NCBI RefSeq assembly: GCF_000832125.1
Contig: NZ_JPRK01000003.1
Span: forward strand, 233,016-297,015
Direction: 5' to 3'
Source of the DNA: Flavobacterium hibernum
GTDB lineage: Bacteria; Bacteroidota; Bacteroidia; Flavobacteriales; Flavobacteriaceae
DNA length: 64,000 bases
Shown here: positions 17,776-26,888 of the stretch, piece by piece
Position numbering within the stretch: position 1 is the stretch's first letter
Layout of the letters: each line of letters opens with the position of its first letter
Position numbers and translations under genes: made by a program
Notes under the pieces: model-generated
The model's input: the letters and a program-made list of their open reading frames with translations, nothing else
Told to the model about the DNA's origin: nothing
Databases searched by the model: none

Positions 17776-18049
17776 TATCTATAAACATTAATATAGGAAT
17801 TAGCTCTTCGATTGTGATCCCATCAACTCCACAAAGGCAGAAAATTATATTATTTTCTGCCTTTTTTTTTGTTAAAAATCAATAAAATAGAGGCTTAACA
17901 AGTGTGCAATTTTACAATTTCGTAATTTAATAAAAACTAACAACCTCTTTGTTTTCGGTACTTTACGGTTTTTATTTTAATAAATTTCCAAGGGAGATTC
18001 GAACAGTTTTAAAGAAAAGTTAAAAATATTTTAAAGAACCTAATTTCAC
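17776..18049 (+). repeat. direct repeat R1, right copy
   Basis: Diverged second copy of 7577-7854, same orientation. It has the same order of blocks: TTCGATTG, ATCCCATCAACTCCACAAAG, terminator stem, TTTCGTAATTTAA, the CTTTGTTTTCGG block, and AAAAGTTAAAAATA. The divergence means the duplication is old, or the copies are separate members of a repeat family. Confidence 0.7.
17833..17870 (+). terminator. stem-loop terminator in R1 right copy
   Basis: AAAGGCAGAAAAT pairs with ATTTTCTGCCTTT, followed by nine or more T residues on the plus strand. Confidence 0.7.
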
Positions 18050-18200
18050 TGGTTGGAGCTACCTCTAATTTTGTTATAAAAGTTAAGTCATTTTTTTAAA
18101 GATACTTTACCAGTGTATATGTTTAGTGCTAAAATCGTAGTACTTGCTGTTTCAAAAAGCATAATCTTAATTTACATAAAATCAAAATCTAATTCATAAT

Positions 18201-18286
18201 ATGATTTACAAATATTATGGTTTGAATCCATTCGAGGTCACAACAGCCAAATGGCGCCAACTTAAGACAAGTGGCGCCATTTTTTA
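18201..18286 (+). repeat. repeat R2, partial copy with terminator
   Basis: Related to the 3' halves of the R2 copies at 22.6, 28.0 and 43.5 kb through GAGGTCACAACAGCCAAA and the following GGCGCC stem. Here the part before it reads GGTTTGAATCCATTCGAGG, which can fold as a T-arm. The upstream half found in the 28.0 and 43.5 kb copies is absent. Confidence 0.6.
18251..18286 (+). terminator. strong stem-loop (ATGGCGCCA stem)
   Basis: ATGGCGCCA (18251-18259) pairs with TGGCGCCAT (18272-18280), inner CTT/AAG pairs extend the stem, and a T run follows on the plus strand. Confidence 0.7.
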
Positions 18287-18575
18287 TTTAAAGATCTATC
18301 AATAAATATTATCTGATTTTTTGTTTTCGTTTACTTTTTTTAAAGACATAAGAATCAGATAATATTTTACAAAAAAAAATATCTTTCAATAAATAAGCAA
18401 GAGTAATTTTGAATTTAAAGTGCAATAACTTAACAGGATTCGAACACAAAGAATGGAAAATTAATTAAGGTTCTATAATATCCTAAATTCTTTGCAATTG
18501 CTGTTCAATGGTAAATAATTAAATCTCATTTAGAAAATAGTATATCATTTAATCATTACTAAAATCTTCCCCTCG

Positions 18576-18622
18576 CATATCTGCGATTATTAATTGTTGC
18601 TCAACTGAGGTTGAAAATTAAT
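18576..18622 (+). repeat. short dispersed repeat R3, copy 1
   Basis: CATATCTGCGATTATTAATT and GTTGCTCAACTGAG recur with few changes at 43626-43671. In both places the repeat follows an R2 terminator on the same strand at a distance of up to ~300 bases. Confidence 0.5.
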
Positions 18623-18738
18623 TCATTTCTGTATTCTCCAAAATCATTATGTTTAAAATAAAAAAGATCCATCGAACCATATATTGATCAAACCACTACT
18701 AAATTCTTAAAATGAAATAAATTGCTTATTTTTTATGG

Positions 18739-19686
18739 TTATTGCTGTTGTTGCTGCAAATGATCCATGTAGTCTAATTGTTCCTGAACTCGAGTAGAAA
18801 CCTCCTGAAGTTGTACGTCATTAATTTCTTCAAATTGTCGGCCGTCTTCGTAACCAATAGAAACGCAAACGGAAAGTGTTTGTCTTGCCAATCCTTTAAA
18901 AGTTCCTTTTATTGGACTACAATCGGCAAAATTTCTACCTACAGAAAGCCGAACATGATTGTCCATTGTCCAAATATTATTAGTAGGATCTAAACCTAGC
19001 CAGCCTTGTTTTGGCGTATAAATTTCAACCCAGGCATGCGTTGCACCTTCGCCACGAAGACCACTTTCGTTAGGGCAAATATAACCGCTTACATAACGAG
19101 ATGGAATTCCCGCAGTACGCAAAAGCTGTAACAAAATGTGTGCAAAATCTTGGCAAACACCTTTTTTTAGCGTAAGAATTTCATCTACCGTAGTTTCTAT
19201 ATTGGTAATTCCTTTGGTGTAAGTAAAATTCTCAAACACATAAGTATTACATTTCTGCGCTATTTCTATTATTGATTTATGCGCAATATTGATTTTGTTT
19301 AAAATCTCAATAATTTCATTTTGTTTCTCAATTTCATCGATATAACAAAGACGTAATAGTAAAATACTCCTTTGTTTCTCTTCCTGAATATCCTCCACTG
19401 AAGTGGCATCTATATCTGGAATTTTAAGAGAATGATTCACACGAACCAACATTCGGGATTCTATCGTCATTTCGTTATGAGCATCCAAAACATTGAAATT
19501 TCCAACACGATTTCCGTAATAATCTACAGAAATATCAACATCAGGATTGTGTGTGATTAAAAGCTGATACTGAAGTACTTCTTGATTTTCAAAATGATGC
19601 GGAAATAATCTGATTTCGTTGATGCTTTCTTTTATAGGATAATTGTATTGATATTTTGTAAGGTGAACTATTTTGAAAACCGCCAT
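18739..19686 (-). CDS. transglutaminase-like cysteine protease/peptidase family protein
   Basis: A 315-residue protein with the bacterial transglutaminase-like N-terminal beta region followed by a transglutaminase core. The catalytic triad is visible: Cys178 in KKGVCQDFAH, His217 in GATHAWVEIY, Asp233 in WLGLDPTNN. The C-terminus ends in a Gln-rich tail (QQQQQ). No signal peptide. It is the last gene of a three-gene minus-strand operon with an alpha-E protein (4 bases upstream) and a circularly permuted ATP-grasp protein. This trio is widely conserved and thought to form or trim isopeptide/peptide bonds; the substrate is unknown. Confidence 0.88.
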   Translation of the reverse strand: MAVFKIVHLTKYQYNYPIKESINEIRLFPHHFENQEVLQYQLLITHNPDVDISVDYYGNRVGNFNVLDAHNEMTIESRMLVRVNHSLKIPDIDATSVEDIQEEKQRSILLLRLCYIDEIEKQNEIIEILNKINIAHKSIIEIAQKCNTYVFENFTYTKGITNIETTVDEILTLKKGVCQDFAHILLQLLRTAGIPSRYVSGYICPNESGLRGEGATHAWVEIYTPKQGWLGLDPTNNIWTMDNHVRLSVGRNFADCSPIKGTFKGLARQTLSVCVSIGYEDGRQFEEINDVQLQEVSTRVQEQLDYMDHLQQQQQ

Positions 19687-19690
19687 ATTT

Positions 19691-20632
19691 TTAGGTGTAA
19701 GAAAAGAATAATTTTGAAAAATCTGTCGAAAACTGAATGAGCTGATTTTTTGTATTTTGCAGCACTTCCTCTAATTCCTGATTGGTTAAATGCTGATAAT
19801 CTGTAAAAGCAACATAACTTTTCAAACGCCCAAACTGGTTCATTAAAGTTCGGGCTTCACTTAGATCATTGTCTTTAAATAAACAATCCAAATAAGTATT
19901 AATAAAGTCGAGCGTGTAAATTACAGAGTGTGCAAAATCTTTATTGAAAATTACCTGATGTACTACTTTGCGGTTGTGCGAAATATTGCTGTAACTTTTC
20001 AAATACAATTCATAACCAGAAAGTGACAATAATAAACGACGCCAATAAAGCAGATCTTCTTCTCCTTCCAAATTATAATTGATGGGGGCAAAATAAGCCT
20101 GAGTCATTGAAATGGTTTGTAAACATCTCTCGATATGTTTGCCAATACTCGAAAAACACCAACCCAATCCTCTTGGCATCGTAACTTGAAGAATCCCATT
20201 GTAGAGCAATAAATCCTTGTTTAGTTTGGTAATAATTTTAAGTGCATCTGTAGTTTCCAGTTTTTTAGTTAAATCCGGTGAGTTCATATAATGATACATC
20301 GAGTTAATATGTTCCCATAATTCTTTGGTGATTTTATCTTGAGAACCGCGAGCATTTTCACGAGCCTTAACCACTAAATTTTTAACTGAATTATCATTTT
20401 GATTGTCACAAATAATATATTTTAAGACATAAGTGGTGTCGTATTGTATAGAATAAATTTTATCCTGAGATAAATTAGTGTAATATTCTAAAAGCGGTTT
20501 GTAACCCTGGGAATCATTAATTTCTTTATCAAAAGATAAAATATAAGAAGTATTTAAAGTAAGCAGCATTCCGTCTGTACGTTCCATATATCGGTTGAGC
20601 CAGAACATTCCGTCTGCAACTCTACTAAGCAT
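19691..20632 (-). CDS. alpha-E domain protein (DUF403)
   Basis: An all-helical protein of 313 residues that opens with MLSRVADGMFWLNRYMERTD, the hallmark start of alpha-E (DUF403) proteins. An ATG four codons further upstream (20644) is possible, but GGGAG lies just before the ATG at 20632 and the family normally starts with MLSRxA. Alpha-E proteins occur next to permuted ATP-grasp ligases and transglutaminases and are thought to be their partners. The neighbours here fit exactly. Confidence 0.85.
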   Translation of the reverse strand: MLSRVADGMFWLNRYMERTDGMLLTLNTSYILSFDKEINDSQGYKPLLEYYTNLSQDKIYSIQYDTTYVLKYIICDNQNDNSVKNLVVKARENARGSQDKITKELWEHINSMYHYMNSPDLTKKLETTDALKIITKLNKDLLLYNGILQVTMPRGLGWCFSSIGKHIERCLQTISMTQAYFAPINYNLEGEEDLLYWRRLLLSLSGYELYLKSYSNISHNRKVVHQVIFNKDFAHSVIYTLDFINTYLDCLFKDNDLSEARTLMNQFGRLKSYVAFTDYQHLTNQELEEVLQNTKNQLIQFSTDFSKLFFSYT

Positions 20633-20676
20633 ATTTACTCCCATTTTTTGAATATTTTTTAAGGTTAAAAAATGAT

Positions 20677-22113
20677 CTATTTTATAATCCAGGTGTCTTT
20701 ACTGCCGCCGCCTTGTGATGAATTTACGACTAAAGAACCTTCGGTCAGGGCGACTCTCGTTAATCCGCCGGGAACAATTTGTACACCTTTTGGTCCGCAT
20801 AAAGCGTAGGGACGTAAATCGACATGTCGCAATTGAAGTTTTCCATCAATCAAACACGGAACTGTGCTTAATTGTATAATGGGCTGTGCAATAAAGTTTC
20901 TAGGAGTTTTGGTAATTGCAATTTTGGCAGCATCCAATTCCTGTTGCGTTGCTTTATTGCCCATAATCATTCCGTAGCCACCACTTTGATTGGTTTCTTT
21001 AATAACCATATTTTCCATGTTGGCAAAAACATGCTCCCGTTCGTCTAGATTTTCCATTCGATAAGTCGGAACATTTTTTAAAATCGGTTCCTCATTCAAA
21101 TAGTATTTTATCATATCGGGCACGTATGCATAAATCGCTTTATCATCGGCAACGCCATTTCCTACGGCATTTACAAGTGCGACATTTCCTTGTCTGTAAG
21201 CGCTGATTAATCCCGGAACGCCAAGTGCACTGTCTGGTTTAAAAACCAATGGATCAAGATATTCATCGTCTAAACGACGGTAAATTACATCAACTTGTTG
21301 CAAACCTGAAGTGGTTTTCATGTAAACGCGGCTATTATTGACTACTAAATCCCGACCTTCAACTAAAGGGATTCCCATTTGGCGCGCCAAGTAAGTATGC
21401 TCATAATAAGCTGAATTGTAAACACCCGGAGTTAGTAAAACTACATTTGGATTTGAAATACTTCGAGGAGAAAGTGAAACCAGAATACTATGAAAAATCA
21501 TAGGATAATTACTTACCATACTGACATTGTTTGAGGACAGCATATCTGGAAAAATACGTTTGGTAATTTCTCTATTTTCCAACATATAGCTCACTCCGCT
21601 GGGACATCTCAAATTATCTTCGAGTACATAAAACTCTCCTTTTGCACCACGAATTAAATCGATTCCGGCAATATGAACATGAATATTATGTGGCACTTTT
21701 ATACCCTGAACTTCTTGTATGTAATGCGGACATGAAGCAATTAAACCAGCAGGAATAATTCCTTCTTTTATAATATTCTGCTCGTTGTAAATATCTTCAA
21801 GAAATAAATTCAAAGCAATTAAACGCTGCTTTATTCCAGACTCTACTTCCAGCCAGTCTTTTTGAGTGATAATTCTTGGAATAATATCGAAGGGAAAAAT
21901 ACGCTCAATTCCGTTGTCATCATCACTGTAAACAGTAAAAGTTATACCTTGATTCATAAACAAATCAGAAGCCTGCTGTTGTTTGCTGGTTAAATTTTTA
22001 TGACTTAAACCTTGAAGCGTTTTAAAAACCTGACTATAAGAATCTCTCACACCATCTTTTGAAAACATTTCATCCCAGCCGTTATCATTTAAAGTGGGTG
22101 CCAATTTCGCCAT
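20677..22113 (-). CDS. circularly permuted type 2 ATP-grasp protein (DUF404/DUF407)
   Basis: A 478-residue cytosolic protein. Family blocks include RIFPFDIIPRII near residue 65, the nucleotide-binding-like FYVLEDNLRCPSGVSYMLENR around 156-176, the VNAVGNGVADDKAIYAYVPD block near 315-335, and the SGGYGMIMG glycine loop near 381. These are typical of permuted ATP-grasp enzymes linked to alpha-E and transglutaminase-like proteins. It is the first gene of the operon, so likely the ligase of a peptide-forming or peptide-modifying set; the product is unknown. No TAnnTTTG box was found immediately upstream. Confidence 0.87.
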   Translation of the reverse strand: MAKLAPTLNDNGWDEMFSKDGVRDSYSQVFKTLQGLSHKNLTSKQQQASDLFMNQGITFTVYSDDDNGIERIFPFDIIPRIITQKDWLEVESGIKQRLIALNLFLEDIYNEQNIIKEGIIPAGLIASCPHYIQEVQGIKVPHNIHVHIAGIDLIRGAKGEFYVLEDNLRCPSGVSYMLENREITKRIFPDMLSSNNVSMVSNYPMIFHSILVSLSPRSISNPNVVLLTPGVYNSAYYEHTYLARQMGIPLVEGRDLVVNNSRVYMKTTSGLQQVDVIYRRLDDEYLDPLVFKPDSALGVPGLISAYRQGNVALVNAVGNGVADDKAIYAYVPDMIKYYLNEEPILKNVPTYRMENLDEREHVFANMENMVIKETNQSGGYGMIMGNKATQQELDAAKIAITKTPRNFIAQPIIQLSTVPCLIDGKLQLRHVDLRPYALCGPKGVQIVPGGLTRVALTEGSLVVNSSQGGGSKDTWIIK

Positions 22114-22785
22114 ATAAAAATTATTAAATAAATTACATTTTGATATATCTGTTAAAAAATATTCTTTTTTTTAACTAAAATAAAGAATTAAAACACAACA
22201 AACCTCCTGATTAATAAAAATTAAATCATTTATACAAAATTCATTATTTAGTGTTTCAATTTTGAAAATAGTATTTTTTATAACTATCTTTTTTTTGAAT
22301 TTTACATTCTGACGTGGTTCAAGGAATTGTTCCATCACATTTGAAAAAAAAAATTAAATTTCAATTTCTAAAATCATCACCAAATTTTGAACTGGATTAT
22401 CTTCAAATTATATATTAACTTTATATAGAACAAAATTCAACTTTCATATTGCTTTAAAATTCTATTGTTTGAAAATTAATTTAAAAAATTGGTTCATTAA
22501 TAAATCAGAGATTTTACAGTTTTTAAATATTTAACCCTTACGATACATACAAACCGCTCATAATTAAAAATTCAAAATAATTATCATACAAATCAACTTG
22601 AAAATAAGCCAATTTCTTTAAATCTTGCATGAAATGATTTGTAAATTGTTCAGTAAGGGTCACAAAATTAAAAGCCCATTTCTTACGAAATGGGCTTTTT
22701 TTTATGCTTTTTACCTCTATTTAACCAAATAACAAGGGAGCAAACAGCTTTTTATATTTATTCATTGCTTATTTTTTATTAAACA
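22114..22785. other. intergenic with an R2 repeat copy
   Basis: About 670 AT-rich bases between two minus-strand operons. The only recognisable content is the R2-related repeat with its terminator at 22608-22703. No gene was seen. Confidence 0.5.
22608..22703 (+). repeat. repeat R2, diverged copy with a different terminator stem
   Basis: GCCAATTTCTTTAAATC, then GATTTGTAAATTGTT and GGGTCAC, match the R2 copies at 28020 and 43491 in order. The following hairpin (AAGCCCATTTC with GAAATGGGCTT, then T8; 22672-22703) is unrelated in sequence to the GGCGCC stems of the other copies but lies at the same place. It may terminate the SDR operon read from the right. Confidence 0.6.
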
Positions 22786-23529
22786 TTACCAATCTTGCGA
22801 AGTTGGACTTATCACAATATCGTTCACATTAACATTATCCGGCTGGTCAAAAGCGAACAATACTGCATTTGCAATATCTTCAGGTTTAATCGCTTGCTTA
22901 TTCAACTCGGCTGCAATTGCTGCACCTTCTTTGTTGGTTACTTTGTCTGCCCATCCTGTATTGATTACTCCCGGACTTATCAGGCTTATTTTAATTCCTT
23001 TATGCACAGATACCTCTTTTCTTAAACTTTCGGTAATCGCCCGAACGAAAAATTTGGTTCCGTGATAGATACCTGCTCCTACACCAATGTTGATTCCTGC
23101 CACAGATCCCATATTGAGAATATGACCGGATTTTTGCTCTAATAATTTAGGAAGAACTGCCGCAATAGCATTCAAATAACCTTTGATATTAGTATCAATC
23201 ATCGCATTCCATTCCTCAATAGCAACGTCTTTCCATTGAGAAAACAGCATTAATCCGGCATTATTAACCAAATTATCTATTCTCCCGAACTTCTTAATTG
23301 CAAAATCTGCCATAGCTTTCATTTGATCAATGTCTGTTACGTCTGCAACAAATATTTCGGCTTTACCGCCTTCAGCTACAATCTGTTTTTTTACTTTTTC
23401 TATTTTATCATCAGCTCTGGAGACCAAAACAATGTTGGATCCGGCTTTAGCTAACTTTAATGCTGTTGCTGCACCAATGCCGGAAGATGCTCCGGTAATA
23501 ATGGTTACAGACTCGTTTAATTTTTTCAT
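22786..23529 (-). CDS. short-chain dehydrogenase/reductase (SDR)
   Basis: A 247-residue classical SDR: cofactor motif TGASSGIGAATA near residue 12-23, NNAG in LVNNAGLM, the catalytic Ser in NMGSVAG and the YHGTK active-site Tyr/Lys. Substrate is unknown. The TTG at 23550 would add seven residues; the ATG at 23529 is preferred. It is the last gene of a redox operon with an antibiotic-monooxygenase-like protein, an Old Yellow Enzyme and two NTF2-like proteins, which suggests a role in reducing or detoxifying small carbonyl or quinone compounds (inference). Confidence 0.9.
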   Translation of the reverse strand: MKKLNESVTIITGASSGIGAATALKLAKAGSNIVLVSRADDKIEKVKKQIVAEGGKAEIFVADVTDIDQMKAMADFAIKKFGRIDNLVNNAGLMLFSQWKDVAIEEWNAMIDTNIKGYLNAIAAVLPKLLEQKSGHILNMGSVAGINIGVGAGIYHGTKFFVRAITESLRKEVSVHKGIKISLISPGVINTGWADKVTNKEGAAIAAELNKQAIKPEDIANAVLFAFDQPDNVNVNDIVISPTSQDW

Positions 23530-23566
23530 ATTTCTAATTTTTTTAAACAACTATAAATGTTGCTAA

Positions 23567-23845
23567 CTACTTGGATCGATAAATAATCGGTTGTTCCTGC
23601 AATTTGTCAAATGATACGAAAAACGCCTTTGAATACGGTTGTTGATTATGAAGACTTAATCCGTCCAGACTTTCCCATTTTTCATTTAGAATAAAAATGT
23701 TTTCATCATCAATGCTTTGGTGAACATCATATTCGATGCAGGTCTCTTCTTTGATAGATAATTCAGGGAGACTGTATAAAAGTTTTTTGATTTCTTGCTG
23801 ATGCTCAGGTTTTGCTTTTACAACAACAGTTAAATAAATACTCAT
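23567..23845 (-). CDS. antibiotic biosynthesis monooxygenase (ABM)-like protein
   Basis: A 92-residue ferredoxin-like fold protein of the ABM family: MSIYLTVVVKAKPEHQQEIKKLLYSLPE, then CIEYDVHQS and FILNEKWESLDGLSLHNQQPY. Family members include quinol or heme monooxygenases, usually dimeric and cofactor-free. It lies 18 bases after the Old Yellow Enzyme gene and before the SDR. The reaction cannot be told from the sequence. Confidence 0.85.
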   Translation of the reverse strand: MSIYLTVVVKAKPEHQQEIKKLLYSLPELSIKEETCIEYDVHQSIDDENIFILNEKWESLDGLSLHNQQPYSKAFFVSFDKLQEQPIIYRSK

Positions 23846-23863
23846 AAAATTTGTTTTTTAGTA

Positions 23864-24934
23864 TTAAAATGCAAGTTCATAAGGTTTGGGAACAGGAATT
23901 TCTGAACGAAGCTGTTTTGCCGCTTCTAAAGAAAAATAAGGATTTCGCAAAAGTTCACGACCTATAAAAATAAGATCGGCATCTTCATTCGTCAGGATCG
24001 TTTCTGCCTGATGTGCATTGGTAATCATACCTACCGTTCCCACCAATAATTGATCTTTCAACTCCCGCTTAATGGCGCTTGCAAATGGCAATTGATAACC
24101 GAAACCTACTGTGATTTTAGCATTTGGAACTGTGCCGCCCGAAGAAACATCAACAATATCAATTCCTTTTTCAGACAATTTTTTGCTTAGCCAAACTGAA
24201 TCTTCAATGTTCCACCCTTCTTCCATCCAGTCTGTAGCCGAAATACGCACGGCAATTGGAAGATCTGAAGGCCATACCTGTTTTACTTTGTCGATAATTT
24301 CGAATAGAAATCTTGCTCTGTTTTCTATACTGCCGCCATAATGATCTGTTCTTTTGTTAGGAATAGGCGATAGAAATTCATTAATGAGATAACCGTGGGC
24401 ACTGTGAATTTCAATCATTTCAAAACCCGCCATTAAAGCCCTCACTGCAGCATCTAGAAAAGCTTGTTGAAGTTCTTCGATATCTTGTAAGGTCATCTCG
24501 CGGGGCGTTTGCATTGTTGATGAAAACGGTATGGCAGAAGGCGCAATAACTTGCCATCCACCATCTTCATCCGGCATCAAAGGGCGACTTTCACGTCCTG
24601 AAGCCCAAGTACTTCCTTTTCTACCGGCATGAGCCAATTGAATAGCAGGAACACTTCCGGTACTTTTTATAAAGGATGTAATCCTGGTAAGCATTTCGAT
24701 ATGCTCGTTTTTCCAGATTCCTAAATCTCCTACTCCAATACGTCCGTCAGCTCGTACCGCTGTTGCTTCGAGCATTACTGCACCTGCACCTCCAATCGCT
24801 CTTGAGCCATAATGAACCAGGTGCCAGTCGCTTGCAAATCCATCCTGAGCCATATACATACACATTGGCGAAGTGATAATTCTATTTCTAAACGTAACTG
24901 ATTTAACAGTCAATGGACTGAATAATTTTGACAT
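23864..24934 (-). CDS. NADH:flavin oxidoreductase, Old Yellow Enzyme family (YqjM-like)
   Basis: A 356-residue TIM-barrel flavoenzyme. Features: LFSPLTVKSVTFRNRIITSP at the N-terminus, Cys25 in SPMCMY and Tyr in the same block, which mark the thermophilic-like/YqjM subgroup; HSAHGYLINEFLSP with the His pair for substrate; and the FMN phosphate region LIFIGRELLRNPYF near the C-terminus. It should bind FMN and reduce activated C=C bonds using NAD(P)H. It is the central enzyme of the operon controlled, probably, by the AraC regulator at 26.9-27.7 kb. Confidence 0.92.
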   Translation of the reverse strand: MSKLFSPLTVKSVTFRNRIITSPMCMYMAQDGFASDWHLVHYGSRAIGGAGAVMLEATAVRADGRIGVGDLGIWKNEHIEMLTRITSFIKSTGSVPAIQLAHAGRKGSTWASGRESRPLMPDEDGGWQVIAPSAIPFSSTMQTPREMTLQDIEELQQAFLDAAVRALMAGFEMIEIHSAHGYLINEFLSPIPNKRTDHYGGSIENRARFLFEIIDKVKQVWPSDLPIAVRISATDWMEEGWNIEDSVWLSKKLSEKGIDIVDVSSGGTVPNAKITVGFGYQLPFASAIKRELKDQLLVGTVGMITNAHQAETILTNEDADLIFIGRELLRNPYFSLEAAKQLRSEIPVPKPYELAF

Positions 24935-25013
24935 TTTTATTTTTTTTTAAACGCAAAGCTCCACTGGAAGCAGTATTTTGCTCCCAGTAAAAACTTTACG
25001 AAATGATTTTTGA

Positions 25014-25400
25014 TTATTTAGTGTACAGATGAAAAAGCTTTGCCACTACTTTCCATTCACCATTAATTTTGATTAACGAATGGTAATCTGTGAAATCTTC
25101 ATCTGCTGCATCGTGTTCCATTTCAATGCGAACAACTGCTGTGGTAGGTGTTTTGTGTAAAACCGTAAGATTGGTTTTGATGTTGGGTGCTGCGCCAAAT
25201 TTCTCTACGTAGGTGTACAGATTGTCTATACTTCCTTCTGAAAGGTCATCGCCTAAATGACCGTACATTATCGCATCGTTATGAAAAGTCTTTTTTAATG
25301 CTGCAACGTTTCCTGTTTTTAATCCGTTCACATAACCTTCCATTGCCGCCAGGACATCTTCATAATCCTGAACGGTATTGATATTTTGATTTGCTGACAT
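25014..25400 (-). CDS. NTF2-like protein (putative lumazine-binding/SnoaL-like)
   Basis: A 128-residue cystatin/NTF2-fold protein: an N-terminal helix DYEDVLAAMEGYVNGLKTGN, then LKKTFHNDAIMYGHLG and a C-terminal sheet ending DYHSLIKINGEWKVVAKLFHLY. No signal peptide. Such proteins are often small enzymes or binding proteins of oxidoreductase operons. Five bases separate it from the exported paralogue upstream, so the two are co-transcribed. Confidence 0.82.
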   Translation of the reverse strand: MSANQNINTVQDYEDVLAAMEGYVNGLKTGNVAALKKTFHNDAIMYGHLGDDLSEGSIDNLYTYVEKFGAAPNIKTNLTVLHKTPTTAVVRIEMEHDAADEDFTDYHSLIKINGEWKVVAKLFHLYTK

Positions 25401-25405
25401 AATTC

Positions 25406-25951
25406 TTATTTTATAATTTGATAAATTTTACTGATTATTTTCCAATCGTTTCCGTCTTTTACAAGGCTAAACATATCGGCATATTTGTTTGGTCCAAATT
25501 GTGATTCGATTCTCACTATTGCAACATCACCTCCTACATCCAGAGTAGTCAATGTGTAATTCGCTTCTGTTGGCTCAGCGGCAGAAAATCCATCAAATAA
25601 CACTTGAATCGGAACACTTTTTAATGCTCCGTTTTCAGACCACGACATTGTTGCGGTTGACGCAAATGCTGGTTTTGCAATATTGCCATCGCCTTTTCTT
25701 CCTGCTTCTACATATAAATCTATTGCTTTCAGGATACTTTCTTTTTGTACTTGATTGTTTTGCATAACTTCTGTTTTATTGTTTTGATTGTTTTTATCCT
25801 GGCAGGAAGCTAATAATCCGCCAATGGTTAAGGCTGAGATAATAGCTAAAGTTGGGACTGAGGAAAAGATCTTTTTCGAAATTTTTCTAATATCCTGCCT
25901 AAAATCTGCGGAATTTCGAACTGCGGTTTTTCTTTCGGGAATATTTTTCAT
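25406..25951 (-). CDS. exported NTF2-like protein
   Basis: A 181-residue paralogue of the next gene. It has a long basic N-terminus (KNIPERKTAVRN...) followed by a hydrophobic helix that ends in GGLLASCQDK, with a lipobox-like ASC. It may therefore be a lipoprotein, although the 30-residue n-region is long. The NTF2 domain has ILKAIDLYVEAGRKGD and ends MFSLVKDGNDWKIISKIYQI. It is the first gene of the redox operon; the promoter is at 26040-26105. Confidence 0.8.
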   Translation of the reverse strand: MKNIPERKTAVRNSADFRQDIRKISKKIFSSVPTLAIISALTIGGLLASCQDKNNQNNKTEVMQNNQVQKESILKAIDLYVEAGRKGDGNIAKPAFASTATMSWSENGALKSVPIQVLFDGFSAAEPTEANYTLTTLDVGGDVAIVRIESQFGPNKYADMFSLVKDGNDWKIISKIYQIIK

Positions 25952-26039
25952 AAATCGTCTTGTTTTAGTTGAAAATTGCTAATTTTTGAGCTTAATTTTC
26001 TGTGCTATTTGACAGAATAGTTAAGCTCTATTTCTAAAA

Positions 26040-26105
26040 CAAAGGTACAAGGACTAAAGCGTGACGTTTTTTCTAATTAGCTCAAAGATTTTGTCTAATT
26101 AGTCC
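26040..26105 (-). promoter_or_regulatory. promoter and AraC-type operator of the redox operon
   Basis: On the minus strand a full -7 box TACCTTTG lies at 26047-26040. Upstream, TTAGCTC (26077-26083) and TTAGTCC (26099-26105; plus-strand spelling) form a direct repeat with 22-base spacing; each is also part of a CTAATTAG palindrome. The araC promoter has the same arrangement: 22-base repeat period, and proximal repeat at the same distance from the -7 box. Such a site next to the -33 position would suit an activator. Confidence 0.6.
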
Positions 26106-26233
26106 TTTTTTAAGGATTTAAAATTATTCGTTGTGGAAGTTTCCCTATTAATAAATTTGTTATCAAACCTTTTTAATGAGCAATTGAGAATACACAGAAA
26201 TACTAATATTCAAATAATTGAATGCCTAAATTT

Positions 26234-26869
26234 TTATTTGATTTGATGTAAAGCTTCAACAATTGGAGTATTGCCATCCTGCATTAAAATGACTTTACCT
26301 ATAGTAGAATTATTTTCTGATACTGATACAAGAGTATCTACAACATTAGCAATAGAATTAGATCCGGCGTTAGTCACATTGGTCTCTATTTTTCCTGTAC
26401 CTTCTTCTTCTATTAGCGCTCCGGGTTGCAATATAGTATAATCAAGTTGGGTTTGAGTCGTAAGGTAAAGGTCAGCATAATGCTTGGCAATATTATAATC
26501 TTTTAAGGTACTCAGGAAAGATTCATTCCAACGCTCCGGTTGCAAGGCGAAAATAGAACTTAGCATAATATAACGTTTAACTCCTGCTTTCTCTGAGGCT
26601 TGCATCGATTTTATCGCCCCGTGTAAGTCTATCTGTAAAAGGTTTTTCCCTCGTGAACCTGAGACAAAATAAACGACGTCTACACCAGTCATACTTTCGG
26701 CAATCGTATCAACATCGCTTAACAAATCAATATAAACTTGCTCAACATTATCCAGATTATTTTCTGGCTTTCGGTTTCTTGAACCCGATAAAACTTGATG
26801 TTGAGAAGCTAATTTAGTAACTAAAAGAGATCCAACCCTTCCATTTCCTCCAATAACGAATACTTTCAT
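26234..26869 (-). CDS. NmrA/SDR-type NAD(P)-binding protein
   Basis: A 211-residue atypical SDR: MKVFVIGGNGRVGSLLVTKL carries the GxxGxxG Rossmann motif, followed by VDVVYFVSGSRG, MLSSIFAL and a Tyr/Lys-poor C-terminal part (DYTILQPGALIEEEGTG). Such NmrA-like proteins act as redox sensors or isomerases. A longer frame upstream overlaps the regulator gene; the ATG at 26869 matches the family start. It follows araC by 19 bases and is probably co-transcribed with it. Confidence 0.86.
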   Translation of the reverse strand: MKVFVIGGNGRVGSLLVTKLASQHQVLSGSRNRKPENNLDNVEQVYIDLLSDVDTIAESMTGVDVVYFVSGSRGKNLLQIDLHGAIKSMQASEKAGVKRYIMLSSIFALQPERWNESFLSTLKDYNIAKHYADLYLTTQTQLDYTILQPGALIEEEGTGKIETNVTNAGSNSIANVVDTLVSVSENNSTIGKVILMQDGNTPIVEALHQIK

Positions 26870-26888
26870 AAGCTTAATTTTAAAATTA

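Larger units (their letters stand above)
17530..18738. other. 1.2 kb non-coding region right of the recombinase
   Basis: Holds the recombinase promoter and its inverted-repeat cluster, the right copy of R1 with a terminator, a copy of repeat R2 with a terminator (18201-18286), a short R3 copy (18576-18622), and GGATTCGAAC near 18428 that again looks like a tRNA T-arm on the minus strand. No gene is seen. Confidence 0.5.

Noticed and set aside
7577..18049. R1 repeats as true attL/attR of the serine recombinase
   Set aside because: Serine integrases leave short sites of about 50 bases. The R1 copies are ~275 bases and strongly diverged, so they were kept only as borders of unknown origin.
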